A stretch of DNA of 64,000 bases from Voacanga thouarsii (taxonomy: Eukaryota; Streptophyta; Magnoliopsida; Gentianales; Apocynaceae), in NCBI GenBank assembly GCA_026120185.1, contig JANUWF010001497.1:1662501-1726500 (forward strand). Reading direction: 5' to 3'. The position numbers were made by a program, and so were the translations under genes. Shown piece by piece: positions 1 through 12,048 of the stretch (position 1 is its first letter; each line of letters begins with the position of its first letter). A model generated the notes under the pieces. That model ran no database searches. It was not told the DNA's origin and worked only from the letters and a program-made list of their open reading frames with translations.

Positions 1-1969
1 CTTTCTTATTAGATAAATATATTGAACATTCGTAAATAAAAGTTTGTTTAAATTTGTATCTTTTTGAATAAATTTTTTTTATTGATATTCGATTTGAGTT
101 TGAATAAATTAGATTTAATTAATAAATAAACAAATTTAAATATATTTGTAAATATGTTATATATTTTTAAAAATATATTATATTAATTATCTTATATTTA
201 TTTTATTTTATGATATTTATATTTATTTTATATTGATAAGGAATGTTTGAAGATACTTTTATGGAGTTTTTTAAATTGCTTTAAGAGAGATTTTTGGTAT
301 TTTATAATTATTAATTAATTTTAATTTTTTATAATTTTGTTTTATGTAGTTATGTTGTATTGAAAATATTTGGATTTTATTTTGTTTTTGTCATTAGAAT
401 GTATTGAAATTGAAAATGCTTGGATTTGATTTTTTTAGAAAATTTTGAATTATAATTTTTATAATTTTTTAGAATAAAAATATAAAATAAACAAATTTAA
501 ACATTAATTGAGCTTTTTAAACTCGAATATAAACGAAATCGAATATTATCAAATAATAAACAACGAATTCGAATATGAATTCAAGTTCAATCAATAAACG
601 AACGAAATACATCTCTATCCTTAAGGAAAGAGAGAAATACAACCCAAACAAGAAAAAAGAAAAACAAACAAATTCATAATAAAAGGTATTAAAAATTGGT
701 CTATTCTGTTCGCTCTCACTAAAATTGGATTGAAAAGTTTGTTTTAGTTAAACTTTTTTCTTTTTCAATTAAAGATTTAAGAAAACGAGTGTTTTTAGGC
801 GTCAAGAAAACAAATTAATAAACATATCATAATTCAAAATATTATTTTGTTAAGTATAGATTATGAGTTTGATTTATATTCTCATTTAATAATATATTAA
901 AATAAAAATAATTCACAATATTTTTTTTATACGAGTTAGAGTTAGATAGTGATTTAACATTTGATAAACATGAAAATATTTTCTATCTATATAATCATAT
1001 TAAATAAACAAAAATATATATAAAAAATGAAGTGAGATCCGTTTCATAATACTAGCAGAAGATGTAATATTACAATCAACAAAACTTGATTACGCAATGC
1101 TAATAATTAATTAAATTGATTAAGGTATTTTCTTTCATTAAGAAAAATATCCTTATTTTTCTGTCACTCTCAATTTTCTAAAAGAAGATTTATTACAATA
1201 AAATTTATCATTTGATATGAAATATTATAGTGATACCATTTGCAAAAGAACACAAGATGTGATTAGTTAGTAACATTAGACCCAAAAAAGTGCTAAATAC
1301 ATTATTTGCAATTACATGAGTTAATTACTTTTTAAAAATTTATTGATAAAATCGATTAAAAATAGAGAAAACTAAAATGAAAGAAAACAAAAATATAGTA
1401 AATTATTATTTTAATTAATTTAGAATACTAATAATTAAATGATAATATGTTAAGACTTTGATTGGACAAGAATTTTTTCAAATCCATTTCAATTTAAAAT
1501 TTCACTTTAGTTTAAAAAATTATTATATTATATATTTTTAATTCTCGAAACCTATCATATATTCACAATATATCATATTCTCTCATTAACCTCACTTTAA
1601 ATCTTACTTAACTCCACACTTAATAAATTTTATTATATTTAAATAAATTAATCTCAATCTAATTACATCATCAATTTGAATCATATTCTCTTTTTATAAT
1701 TATATTAAAAAAATAAAACAGTCATGAGAACATTCAATCCAATTGGTAGGGGTGTTGATTGGGTTTTGATTTTGAAATTCGATTATTATTATTTTTTTCA
1801 AAATCGAATCGAATCGAAATTTAAAGAAAACTGATAGAACCGAACTGAAACAAATTTAAATCGAATTTTAATGACTTATTTAGTAGATTCATTAACCTAA
1901 TATAAATTTAAGTACAAACAAGAAAAGTTTAATATAAATTATAATTCAAATCTAATATAAAATGTAATA

Positions 1970-2125
1970 CTCACTCCGTCCCTATTTATCGGTCACAAAT
2001 GAAAAGTTTTGGTATTCCTTTTTATCTATCATATTGAAAAAATTTAGGTGTCATTAATATTAATTTTACTGCTATACCCTTATATTAAATAGTTTTGAAA
2101 AATGAGAGTGTAATAACTTTAGAGG
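1970..2125. mobile_element. Truncated Stowaway-like MITE
   Basis: The sequence starts with a CTCACTCCGTCCCTATTTAT end next to a TA dinucleotide. Over about 155 bp it matches the reverse complement of the right half of the complete element at 41007-41329, sharing GAAAAGTTTTGGT, AATTTAGGTGTC.TTAAT, TATACCCTT.TATTAAATAG and GTGTAATAACTTTAGAG. The other half is missing. It is one end of a Tc1/Mariner-type MITE judged by the CTCC.TCCGTC terminus and TA target; the superfamily is inferred from the ends only. Confidence 0.6.
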
Positions 2126-2789
2126 CTGGCTATTCCTTTGGAATTTACTATCAGTACTCTTTTTTTACGCTCTTCTACAGGTCTTTGTAATTCTAATCTT
2201 TTTTGCAAAATTCAAGAATAATCCTTTTCCATACTGCAATAAATTAGATTCCTAATTACCTATTGAAGCTAACCTTATCCTCCTAAATAACGTTTGAAAG
2301 ATACTATGGTAGGTGGTAACTCAATCAGGGTTAAAAAAAAAAATTATTTTTTACTACACAATATCATTCAACGAACTCTAAAAAAAATTCTTGGTACTAT
2401 TTGATTCCATTGTACTTAATACTAATTAACCAAAGTTTCACTCATATAAGTGATTAACTATTGTTAATAATTATTTACCGCTGATTAAATCATTCTTTAT
2501 TTTATTTTTTTCCCCTCACGCGCGTACGTCTCAGTGAAAAGATTAGTTATTTTAGATGGAGAAGGAGGTGGATTTTTATTTATTTATTTATATGTTGTAA
2601 GCTTTAGTGGTAGTTGAGAAAAAAGTGAAAAGAGCAAGAAATCCATTTGATCTCATGGTTTCTTTCCTTTTTTTTTGTGTTTGTACATAGTGTTGTGGTA
2701 TTGTTTTCCGAGATGATATTGATTGTTGAGTATTGGAATTATTGAATTTAAAAGAGTTTTTTTCCTTGGTTATTTTTTGAAAAGAAAAT

Positions 2790-3115
2790 GTAAAAGTTAT
2801 CTTTATTCATTAAATTCAAATAAATCAAATGAATGTATTTTTTTTAAAGGAAATATCAAGAGTATCTGGATGCATTGAATTCAGACCTTTATCTGAATAA
2901 TTAATTCATAAATGCTACATTACCTTCATTTCAATTTAGCTAGATTCTTTGAATCCAAGTAATCTTGACATTTTATAAAAAAAAAAAAAAACACATTCAT
3001 TTAAATTGAATTCAGATAATCGATAAATCTAAAATACTTTTGACATTTCCTTAAAAAAAATAAAAAACATTCATTTGATTTATTTAAATTCATTGGACTA
3101 ATCATTATACTAACC
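2790..3115. repeat. Foldback (inverted-repeat) sequence
   Basis: A left arm around 2805-2895 (AATTCAAATAAATCAAATGAATGT, a T run, AAGGAAATATCAA.AGTAT, then GAATTCAGA) reappears inverted around 3010-3105 (CTGAATTC, GAT..ATAAATC, ATACTTTTGACATTTCCTT, an A run, ACATTCATTTGATTTATTT). A second, weaker pair of the same words lies at 2955-3010. The arms are imperfect and surround about 150 bp. It could be a MITE with long terminal inverted repeats or the trace of an inverted duplication; target duplications were not identified. Confidence 0.5.
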
Positions 3116-4414
3116 TTTTTGAACCTCCTAGAATTATGTTCTTTTTAATTTCTCATTTTTCATCTTCTTGGGAACTCTAAAAGTATTATTCTATATTTAT
3201 ACATTTCATTCCTCAAAAAATTTAAAAGTTTTTTTTTTAAATATCATTGTTATTTGAATTAGTTTTTTTTTTTAACCCAGAGTTATCTGAATTTCTTATT
3301 TTTTTTAAATATTAAAGTTATCATTTTATCTGAATTATTTTTTAATACAAAAAAAATTTAAAAAATTACTGAAATTATTCCGTACAATACACGGACACCA
3401 ACCTAGTTGAGATGAAAGTCATTACACCAAATTGTTTTGCAAACTCCTACAAAATAATTAATAATCAATTCGGTTAAAGCTTAAATTAAAACTAGTAAAA
3501 AGCAAAAACAACTATATTATACTAAATTAACAAAAGTACCATAATAAGAGGGGGAAAAAATGTTCTAGAACATGTAATTTATAAAAATCTTTAACACACT
3601 AAAAGAATGTAGCTTAAGAAACGGAAACGGGCATTATATGTGCAAGTCAGAAAGGAAATTATCAAAAACAATATATATATATACATATACACACACTAAG
3701 TATGATTACTTAGCTTTGCTTGAATTAGAATTTTTTCAATTCTATTTCAAACTAAAATTTAGTTTTAATTTAAATATATTATTTTATTTCTAAAAAAATA
3801 TCATATATATACAATACATTATATTCTTTCTCTCTCTCCAAATTTCATTAAATTTCACATATTTAATAATTTTTTATTAAAATTTATTTTAATTTAATTT
3901 TATAAATTCTTATCTATTTACACTCAAATAAAATTTTAAAAATTACAAGTATTGTCCCCTCTTTAAAAGAGAAATAAAATTTTAATTAATAATATAATAT
4001 ATTTTTTAATAAAATTTAATATATTTGGGTTGGCTTGGTTTAGTTGAAGAATTATTAAAACTAAATTAATTTTTTGGTTTAAAAATTCTTTCAGTCGGAA
4101 AATATCATTTGGATTTATAGTTTGATTTGATTTGGAGGGACTTGAAGGGTTTAGTTTTTTTCTTCAGCATTCCTAATTTCCTACGCTCGGGAAAAAAAAA
4201 GAAAAAAAAAAATCTCAGAAAACAAAGGAAAATAGAATCGCAATTCAACCCCGTCATCATCCATCCATCCTCTGTACTCTCAAGGCTGGAGAAGGAGAAT
4301 CATCCTCAACAAATACCTCCAATGAATGTTGGGATAACCAGAAATATTCTTGCGAAACTATAAAAGTAGAGAAGATTGAAATTCAAGTACCAAAAACGGC
4401 AAGAAAAAGGCAGA

Positions 4415-7400
4415 ATGGCTGCTGCTTCTTCTTCATCAGTCAGAGTGTTTGGATCACTGCTGTGCAGATTCTCAAATGGCATTTCTGTTAAACCCCATCA
4501 AACTTTTTCTCTTCAACGTAAGATCCCTTTTTCTGTCCCTCTCTCTCTAGCTCTTTCCACACTCCCTTCATTTTTTAGCTTTGGAAAGCTGTGAATTACT
4601 GGCTTTAATTTGATGCAGGCGGTATGTTGTTCAGGAAAAAGCTATCGTCTAGTTCGTCGTACTATTGTCATGGAAAATGGGCTTCAGAATTCGGACTCCA
4701 AAGTGGCATTTCCGTGAGGAAGATTTGGACTTTCTCTCCGCTATGTATGGGCAGGCGGTCCTGCAAAATTGCTGGCAGAAAGGCACATAACTCTATCTAT
4801 GTTTTTCTTGGATTGTTGTTTCGCAGTGAGCTCTAGTTGTCTTCTACCTGATCTTGTGAGGAATTGCATCTGTGTCTCTGCTAAAATGTGCAGTAGAAAT
4901 TAAACCTGGAATTTGAAGTCCATTTGTTTGATAGAATGCATTACAGAATCATATCTGGCTGCCAAAATAATAATAATCATAGTAATGAACATCTTGCCCT
5001 CAACACCTACCTTGTCTATGTTGTCAGTGTCAGAGCTGAACCAGGTGGACAACCGTGATGGATTGTCCTATTTAAATGGAAGTATGTTTTTTGTTGTATT
5101 GAAAGTGAATGTTCTACGGTAGGCAGAGTGATAGGGTATGCTCGGAATATAATCATGCATCGGTTGCATTTAAGAGTGATTCATAGTACTTCTAGATTTT
5201 TGTTTATAATGGATTTAATGGCATTAAGCATTACACAAAGATGATTTGAGGTGCCTGTTCTATCTCTATGTGCTTTCTCCTTTCCTGCAATTGGATGCAA
5301 TAGTTGGATGTTTGAGGAAGAGATGCACAATCAGATTCAGGAAAACTATGTTCCTTGTAGTTATCTTTCATTTTCCTGGAACTGAAGTAGATCTTTCTAA
5401 TTAAATGCAATGCTTCTTGAATTTCTGTTGATTGCAGACAGCCCAGGATGCCAAGAAAGCTAAACTATACTCGAAAATTGGAAAAGAGGTCGTTTCTGCG
5501 TAAGTTTTCCTTACTGAACTTACTGGTATCATTAAGTGAATGGATAGACAGAAGATTCAGAGTACATGAATTTTTTTTGAAATAAGCTTAAAAAAAAAAA
5601 GAGGAAGCAATGGGGTCGTGGTGGGGGTGAGGGGTTGAGTTGATTCTGTATCCTACAGTTTTCTGTATTCTATATCCTATTGTGTTTCCCTTTTGTAGTG
5701 ACTTTTGTGCTATAGGGTGAAGAAAGGTGGCTCTAGCCCAGTATCTAATACAGCTCTTGCTGCATTACTTGAGAAAGTTAAGGAGCTTGATGTACCTAAG
5801 GAGATTGTTGAGCGCAATATTAAGAGAGCTTCAGAGAAGGGACAGGAAGCTTATATTGAGAAATTCTATGAGGTAGTGTATCTCATGAATGCCCCTTTCC
5901 CATGAATCATATTTACTATAGAAGTATCTTTTTCCTTGCCATATTTATAGTTGTGGTATTTGGAGATATTGATAAATGTACTAACTGCAATCAGGTCTAT
6001 GGTTATGGTGGAGCTGGAATTATTGTCGAGGTGTTAACAGATAAAATAAACAGATCAGTGGCAGGTATTAGAGGGGTACTTAAAGACTGTGGTGGAAAGA
6101 TGGCAGATTCTGGGTCCATTATGTTCAAGTTTAGACGTGCTCGAGTGGTAAATGTAAAAGTCACTGATGTTGATAGGGATGAGCTTCTTGCTATTGCACT
6201 AGATGCTGGTGCTGAGGATATTATTGAACCTTCACTGGATGAAGATGATTCTGAAGACGATATGTCAGATAGGTATCAGCAACTCTTTTTCTCACATGTT
6301 AACTGAGTAAAACTTGCTGTCTCCATGATTAAATAAAGGTTGTCTCTCCTAGGAAATAAACATTATCATAAAACCCTAATAAATCTGGAATTTCTCACTT
6401 TATTAGGCAAAATGTGTTCTTTCAGTTTCTTTAGAAAGGCATGCTGGTGCAATTGTTTGAAGTTACCCCTTTGGAATTTTGAAAGGAACATATCTTGAAG
6501 TGAAAGGTCACAATTGCTTGAACTGATTATTTAATGATTTATTAATGGAATACGACCTCAAAAAAATTATTTTTATTAAGAGGGTAGATTCTATATATCA
6601 AAAATGGATGCAAAGATATAGAAGCTACAATCTGCTCAAGAAATCCATCACTTATTCTAGAAAGCAGGGACGGTATGTTTACTCCCTACAGAAAAATAAA
6701 GTAGAACAGACAAAAAACTCTGGTAACTACATCTTAGTATGTTCCACGCCTCTGTGTTTTCGATTTCAGGGTGGTCACAGTATCTGCTTTTTGTCCATTA
6801 TATGGAAATCGGCTTGCATGCGACTTTTCATTGAAGGAGGAGGATTTTGTAGATCTAGCACAGTTTTATTCCCTAAAAAAATTATGCTCCATACATTTGA
6901 TAAAAGTTTACTTGCCTTTTGTTCCAAAGAGGATGGGGAAAGAAGAAAATCATCATCAATAAATTATTCAAACTTCTAAGAGAGCTAGAAGTTCAGTTAA
7001 AAGGTCAACAATATCACAATTTTGTCTGTTAGTAATGAAGGGAAATTTTGGTTGTGAAAACATGCGACAGTTGACAAAGTTGAGTGAATCTTATGATGGG
7101 AGGATGGTGAATTTTTATGGGTATTTGATTTCATTGAGGATCAAATGCTTGATCCTTAGATGATCGTGGTTTGGAGTAAGGTTTTCTTATTGAATTGGAG
7201 CTTTAAAGGATGAAATAATTGTGATACTGATGCTCTCAATGGCATGCTGATGCAAAGAGAGATGTAGAATCACTGCATAAGTTTTTGATCTAATTCTATA
7301 TCTATTTTAAATAGACCTTCTTTTAAGCTTAAACAGACATATAAAAGTTGCTCACTTTGCACCAAGCTATATTTGCATTTTGCAACCTCTAATACTTTCA

Positions 7401-10015
7401 AACTGATTAAGTATATATTTTTATCTTGTCTGATTCCCCTTAACTTTGAATTCATCTGCTATTAGCTCTTTGACATTTGACCTACAAACAATAATGGAAG
7501 ATTAAGTCTAGTTGATGTTACTGCAAGTGAGATACATCAAATGACAGCCATTTTCTAGTCTTGGAAGTCATAGTGACTCCACCAAACTACAGGTTGTTAC
7601 TTTAATTAACATACTAAACTTTCAGTAAGCTTGTCAAATGAACTTTGCAGTTTAGTATTGATGCTGCTTTTTTGCAGCTTTTGAAGACTATAATGTGATT
7701 TATTCTGTTTTATTCTTTTAAAAAGAAATTTCCGCTAGCTGTGAATGTAACTTGTCCAGCTATAGAAGTTTACGATGATTTCTTGTTCGTTCTGATAGAT
7801 ATTATAAAGTTGTGAGTTCATCAGTGTACTACTCTGAAATATTATCAAAGCTACGTGCGGCTGGAATACCATTTGAACCAGATAATGGATCTGAGCTACT
7901 ACCCATAACTCCAGTTGAGGTAAGACTATGCCTACTTGGCGGACTGATTTTGAATTTCACTTTTAAACAACTGGGTAATCCCCTTTCATTCTTCAAAGCA
8001 TCTGAGTAGTTCTTTGTCTTCTTATTGGATAGCATGAATTCATCTAATACCCTGATGCATGGGATTCTTGTCCAAGTTTGTTTCATTAGGTTCACCTGAA
8101 CATCTATGCCTCTATGATGAGCAGAATGAATCCATCTTAGCACAGAAATCAAGATAACATCCTTTACTTTTTTAACTGTGGAAATAGGGAACACAAAATA
8201 CCTGAGAGTTCTGCATATATTTAGTTGAATACATTTTATCATTGATAATCAGCATATAAATATCAAGAGGTTGAGAAATCTTTAAAAGAAAGCAACACAT
8301 GATGACAGTGGATTCTTTATACCCGTCTGCGAATCTCACTAGGATATAAAGGATCTTATATCAAAGCCAGGGGAAAACTGCTATTACAGCTTGTGTTCTT
8401 GCAATAGGTTTTGATGTTTTTTATCAGAGCTGTAAAGGAAACGAATGGTTCACAAACCAAACTCAAGGAGCTCACTCGACTGGAGCAATTCGTTTGTCTA
8501 ATATTCAAGCCAGGGGATTCTTTATAACAAACTCAAGGAGCTCATCGTTTGTCTTTAAAGGAAAGCAACACAAGATGACAGAGGATTCTTTATACCTGTC
8601 TGTGAATCTACTAGGATATAAAGGATCTTATATCAAAGCCAGGGGAAAACTGCTATTACAGCTGGTGTTCTTGCAATAGGTTCTGGTGTTTTTATCAGAG
8701 CTGTAAAGGAAATGAATGGTTCACAAACCAAACTCAAGGAGCTCACTCGAACTGGAGCAATTCATTTGTCTAATATTCAAGCCAAGCTCTAGTAGATAGT
8801 TTATGTTTAGTATTAGTGGTTATTTTCTCTGGCAGCATTCTAGCTGCCAGTCTTTCCTCATGCTGCCCTTCTCCTCTCTCTCTCCCCCCACCCCACCCTC
8901 TCCCCTGCTCCCCCAATCCCAAACAACACCCCACCATCCCACCACAATCTGCACCCACTTCCCTCCTTCCATATGCAGTGCCTACCTTTTTGACCACTTT
9001 CCATTTTCCCTGGTTTCTTTCTCCTTCTGTAAGCCTTCTTTCTCTCAAAATCTTTTCTTTTCAGTAATACCTCAGCAATCACTCCTCTCTCCCATCATCC
9101 ATAGTTTGTTTTGGTAGCCTTCTTTGGCATCTCTCATATATTTCCTCTGATAACGTTGAGAGATGACTTGCTCTGGAACAAAACAGCCACAAGAAGATAG
9201 ATCTTAAGTTTTTAAGAATGTTTATCTGTTGGGCATGGAGTTCTTTACTAATTTGTCTTAAATGGACAAATTCGAACATTCCCAGCTACAAGACAAACCA
9301 GTCTGAACACAATTTTAAGTCGAGTAATATTTGACCAAACTTGAATACTGTTTGCATATTATATGCACCAAGTTCATACACTAACCACTAGGTTTGACTT
9401 GGCTCAATGACAGCTCCAGTTTTTGGCTTAGTTCTTCATATTGGGGGGAGCTGTGAAACATATTTTTCTTCTTTGTATATTATTTATGTAACGTTGCTTT
9501 CTGGAAATTCCAAAACATAGATCATTGTATATTCTCTGGTGAATGCTTCCTGTTTGCTCTCTCTGTCTTTCCAATTCCTAGATAGATGTGTTGAGATTAA
9601 GATGTTTACATCTAGGTATAGGCAGCTTTATTGGGTTATGCCTGCTCTCTGTCCATAACTGCAGCTACAATTTAGGCGATTAACTGTGATAGTCTTTTCA
9701 GTTAGACTCTATGTACTTTGACAGATAATTTAAAAACTCGTTCTCTCCAAAGCTCAAAGCACCCCTTTTAGGGTAGGTTTGTATCTCACTATTGCTCCCG
9801 GACTCCAATTCTCGTGGAGCTACATGGTTGTCTGTCCTGTTTCAGTATTGGAATATTTCAGAGTTAAACTATCAGTTGCTAAGATTAAGCTAATGGAATT
9901 GGCTTCTGCTTTTGTGCAGGTAGATGATGAGGCTATGGAATTGAACAAGGAACTCATGTCTAAACTACTAGAACTGGATGATGTTGATGCTGTCTACACA
10001 GACCAAAAGTATTGA
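4415..10015 (+). CDS. YebC/TACO1-family protein (probable organellar translation factor), 7 exons
   Basis: Exons are read at 4415-4517, 4619-4782, 5438-5499, 5716-5872, 5995-6272, 7799-7919 and 9920-10015. They join in frame to 981 nt (326 aa). Residues 1 to about 77 are Ser/Arg-rich and look like an organelle presequence. The conserved core starts with MGRRSCKIAGRK (78-89) and continues with KLYSKIGKEVVSAVKKGG, KELDVPKEIVERNIKRAS, YGYGGAGIIVEVLTDKINRS and PFEPDNGSELLPITPVE, ending near LLELDDVDAVYTDQKY. This matches the YebC family in order, with no stop codons. Family members include human mitochondrial TACO1, which promotes COX1 synthesis; the plant role and compartment are inferred. Introns 5 (1526 bp) and 6 (2000 bp) are long; intron 6 carries a tandem duplication. 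The weak point is the exon 2 donor: a GC dinucleotide at 4783, or a GT at 4801 that would add six residues. Confidence 0.9.
8279..8784 (+). repeat. Tandem duplication (273-bp period) inside intron 6 of the YebC-family gene
   Basis: Copy 1 is at 8279-8512 and copy 2 at 8552-8784. They are nearly identical (TCTTTAAA.GAAAGCAACAC through GTCTAATATTCAAGCCA) and are separated by about 39 bp that repeat parts of the unit end. Copy 2 contains an open frame reading about GVLAIGSGVFIRAVKEMNGS, then a Lys/Leu/Thr-rich stretch, then SNIQAKL and a stop. Copy 1 breaks this frame with a stop and a 1-bp shift. The open piece looks like the last exon of an unrelated small protein, so the block may be a captured gene fragment that was then duplicated. 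Confidence 0.75.
8865..9080. repeat. Pyrimidine-rich low-complexity tract in intron 6
   Basis: The plus strand is dominated by CT and CCC runs (for example CTCTCTCTCCCCCCACCCC). Open frames of 83-104 codons exist on both strands only because of the biased composition. There is no family resemblance, and the tract lies inside the 2-kb intron. Confidence 0.6.
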
Positions 10016-12048
10016 GAGCCTGGCCATTTCTGATTAAGAACATATCAGAGCATGATGGAAGTTTAGATGCCGGTGTGCTTCAACCTACTCCATGGATGAA
10101 GCCGGTGGCTTCTTCTGGGTTTCATACTTGAGAGAAGTGTGCAGAGGAGATAGTTCAGGTAGCACAATTAAATTATTTTTAGTTAGAACATATTTGTTGT
10201 CCATTTGGCATAGAAATAAACGGGGCCTAATGTAACAGTGATACCAATTTTTGCCGAAGTGGTCTTTTTAGATGCATATACTGAAGAATGTCTTAGATTA
10301 CAGCAAAAAACTTATTAAGATACAAGTGGGGTCAAAAGTCATGCTTAGCATGAGGATGAGTAGTTTTTACTAATTGCATATTTGTGTTTGTCACATTAAT
10401 AGTACAAGATTTGGGTTGTACCCTCAGTGATTCATTCCGAATTAAATGTCTTCATCTAATTTAGCACGAAAATTTTTGAGAACATTTGACTGTTTTGAAG
10501 TTAGTACATTATTTTTGATAATTAAGGAGGTTAGTTGTGAGATCGGTATATAAATTGGATTTATGTACCTTAAAATAACCCTATGTTTGGTTGAGGTGAA
10601 AAGTGACAGTATTTGAGGAAGAAATATAAATGTGGAAGTAAATGGTTAAAACTTTATGTTTGGTTAGAGGTAAATGTGGGAGGAAAGTAACTTCCCTCCA
10701 TATTAGCAAATCTTCATTGGAGGAGTGGAGAAGTAAATGACTTTAAATGATAAATGTATTTTTACTTCACACTTTTCAATGGTTAAAATAATAAATATAG
10801 TGGTTATAATAGTAAATTTAATTCAATAAGGAAACTTGCATTTATTTCCTTCCCAAACCAATCAAATAAGATGGAAGTAAATCTAATTTACTTCTCTTAG
10901 TGGAAGTAAAAGTACCACTCCCCTTCCATTTTACTCTTTTCTCCCTCTTTGTGAACCAAACAAAAGCATAAGGTTAGTGGTGAAAGCTTAGAGGAAGAAT
11001 ACGTTTATTTTAGAAAAGTGTATATTTATTTTGGGATAATCAAAATAGGAATGTAGATATTCAATTTCAGACGGAGCGAGTGTTAATGTAATTCATAGTA
11101 CTTTTCTTGAAGAAAATGTCATTTAAAGATCAGATATGAACGTGGAGATGCATAGAAATGTTTACAGGTTGAACAACAATATAGCATATACAACACTAAA
11201 CACACGAACTCTGTTGCTTGTACTTCAAAAGACCTAGTCTTCTTTTAGTATGGACATGTAAACTGATATATTACTAAACCGATTTTAGTTACAAATGAAT
11301 ACAAACTAATATTTGTCAGATGTAAACTAATATTTACTGGAAAAAAGGGATAAGACCCAAGTTACAGATAATGCATATTACATAAAGCTGCTACATTGTT
11401 TTTGTTTGCCCAAAAGTGGGGAGGAGGGGGAGTTCATTTGAAAAAAAAACTATTAGGGTTCCAGAGAGAAGTCTTCCAGTAGAGGAAGAAGAATAAGCTT
11501 ATTGGGATAAGAAGATTTCCTTTCCCTGAGGGTTATATCCTTTAATTCCAATATGTTTTGTAAATTGATTGCGTTTGATTTGTCATGTGATTATGGATGA
11601 GAAATTGATTAAAAGATTACCAGAAGCCTTTGGAGATTACATCATTTGGCCAACAGAAAGAACCCGGGGCTTAGTTGATTGTGATATGTGTTGGAATAGT
11701 TTGTAACGAATATAGAAAACTTTTCTATCTGAATTATGCATTTGTGTGACAAGATAGCAGTAGCTAAGTTGGTTAGACAGTAAACCTTGAGTTCAGTTTA
11801 CAATGAAGAATGCAGAGAGAATTCATACATACAGCGAATAACTCGGGGATTAATGATGAAGAATCCCTCAGTCTACGTATAACACACCAAACGGATCAAT
11901 TTTTGAACACAGCATGCATCATAAACCTAGATAATTAGACAAATTATTTCTATATTTTAATTAACATCTCAAAGACACTGCTAAACCCTCTTGATCTGAC
12001 CATTAAGTATATTTCATTTCTTTGATTATAGGTATAAATCTCAAGGTT
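10016..12048. other. Convergent intergenic spacer between the two genes
   Basis: This spacer separates the YebC-family stop codon from the CCD8 stop codon (tail to tail). The left few hundred bases should hold the 3' UTR of the YebC gene and the right part that of CCD8; no poly(A) signal could be assigned with confidence. It contains a Harbinger-like MITE (10579-10968), a possible Stowaway end near 11020-11085 (GACGGAGCGAGTG) and a tRNA-like/SINE-like stretch near 11755-11810. No other gene is seen. Confidence 0.6.
10579..10968. mobile_element. MITE, PIF/Harbinger-like
   Basis: The 390-bp sequence is bounded by TAA on both sides (10576-10578 and 10969-10971), as expected for a 3-bp TWA target duplication. 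One end reads CCCTATGTTTGGTTGAGG and the other reads GTGAACCAAACAAAAGCA, giving inverted ends around TTTGGTT/AACCAAA. The interior repeats GGAAGTAAAT-type words in both orientations and encodes nothing. A diverged relative with the same GTGAACCAAA end sits near 38.98 kb. Superfamily is inferred only from the target size. Confidence 0.6.

Larger units (their letters stand above)
1..4414. other. AT-rich intergenic region with repeat remnants
   Basis: No coding sequence of recognisable family is seen here. The stretch is A/T-run rich and holds a truncated Stowaway-like MITE (1970-2125), a foldback sequence (about 2790-3115) and two diverged copies of one dispersed repeat (about 1455-1700 and 3715-3930), both containing a degraded block of type CATATAT.ACAATA.ATTATATTC followed by TCTC-rich DNA. 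A stretch at about 1747-1880, beginning TAGGGGTGTTGATTGGG and rich in AATCGAA words, resembles one end of a hAT-type MITE. The last 200-300 bases should contain the promoter and 5' UTR of the YebC-family gene, but no clear TATA box was fixed. Confidence 0.6.

Noticed and set aside
6545..6979. 144-codon plus-strand ORF
   Set aside because: It lies in intron 5 of the YebC-family gene, has no recognisable domain, and does not splice in frame with the flanking exons.
8803..9117. Overlapping ORFs of 83-104 codons on both strands
   Set aside because: They arise from a CT-rich tract inside an intron, are Pro/Ser or Arg/Glu/Gly repetitive, and match no family.
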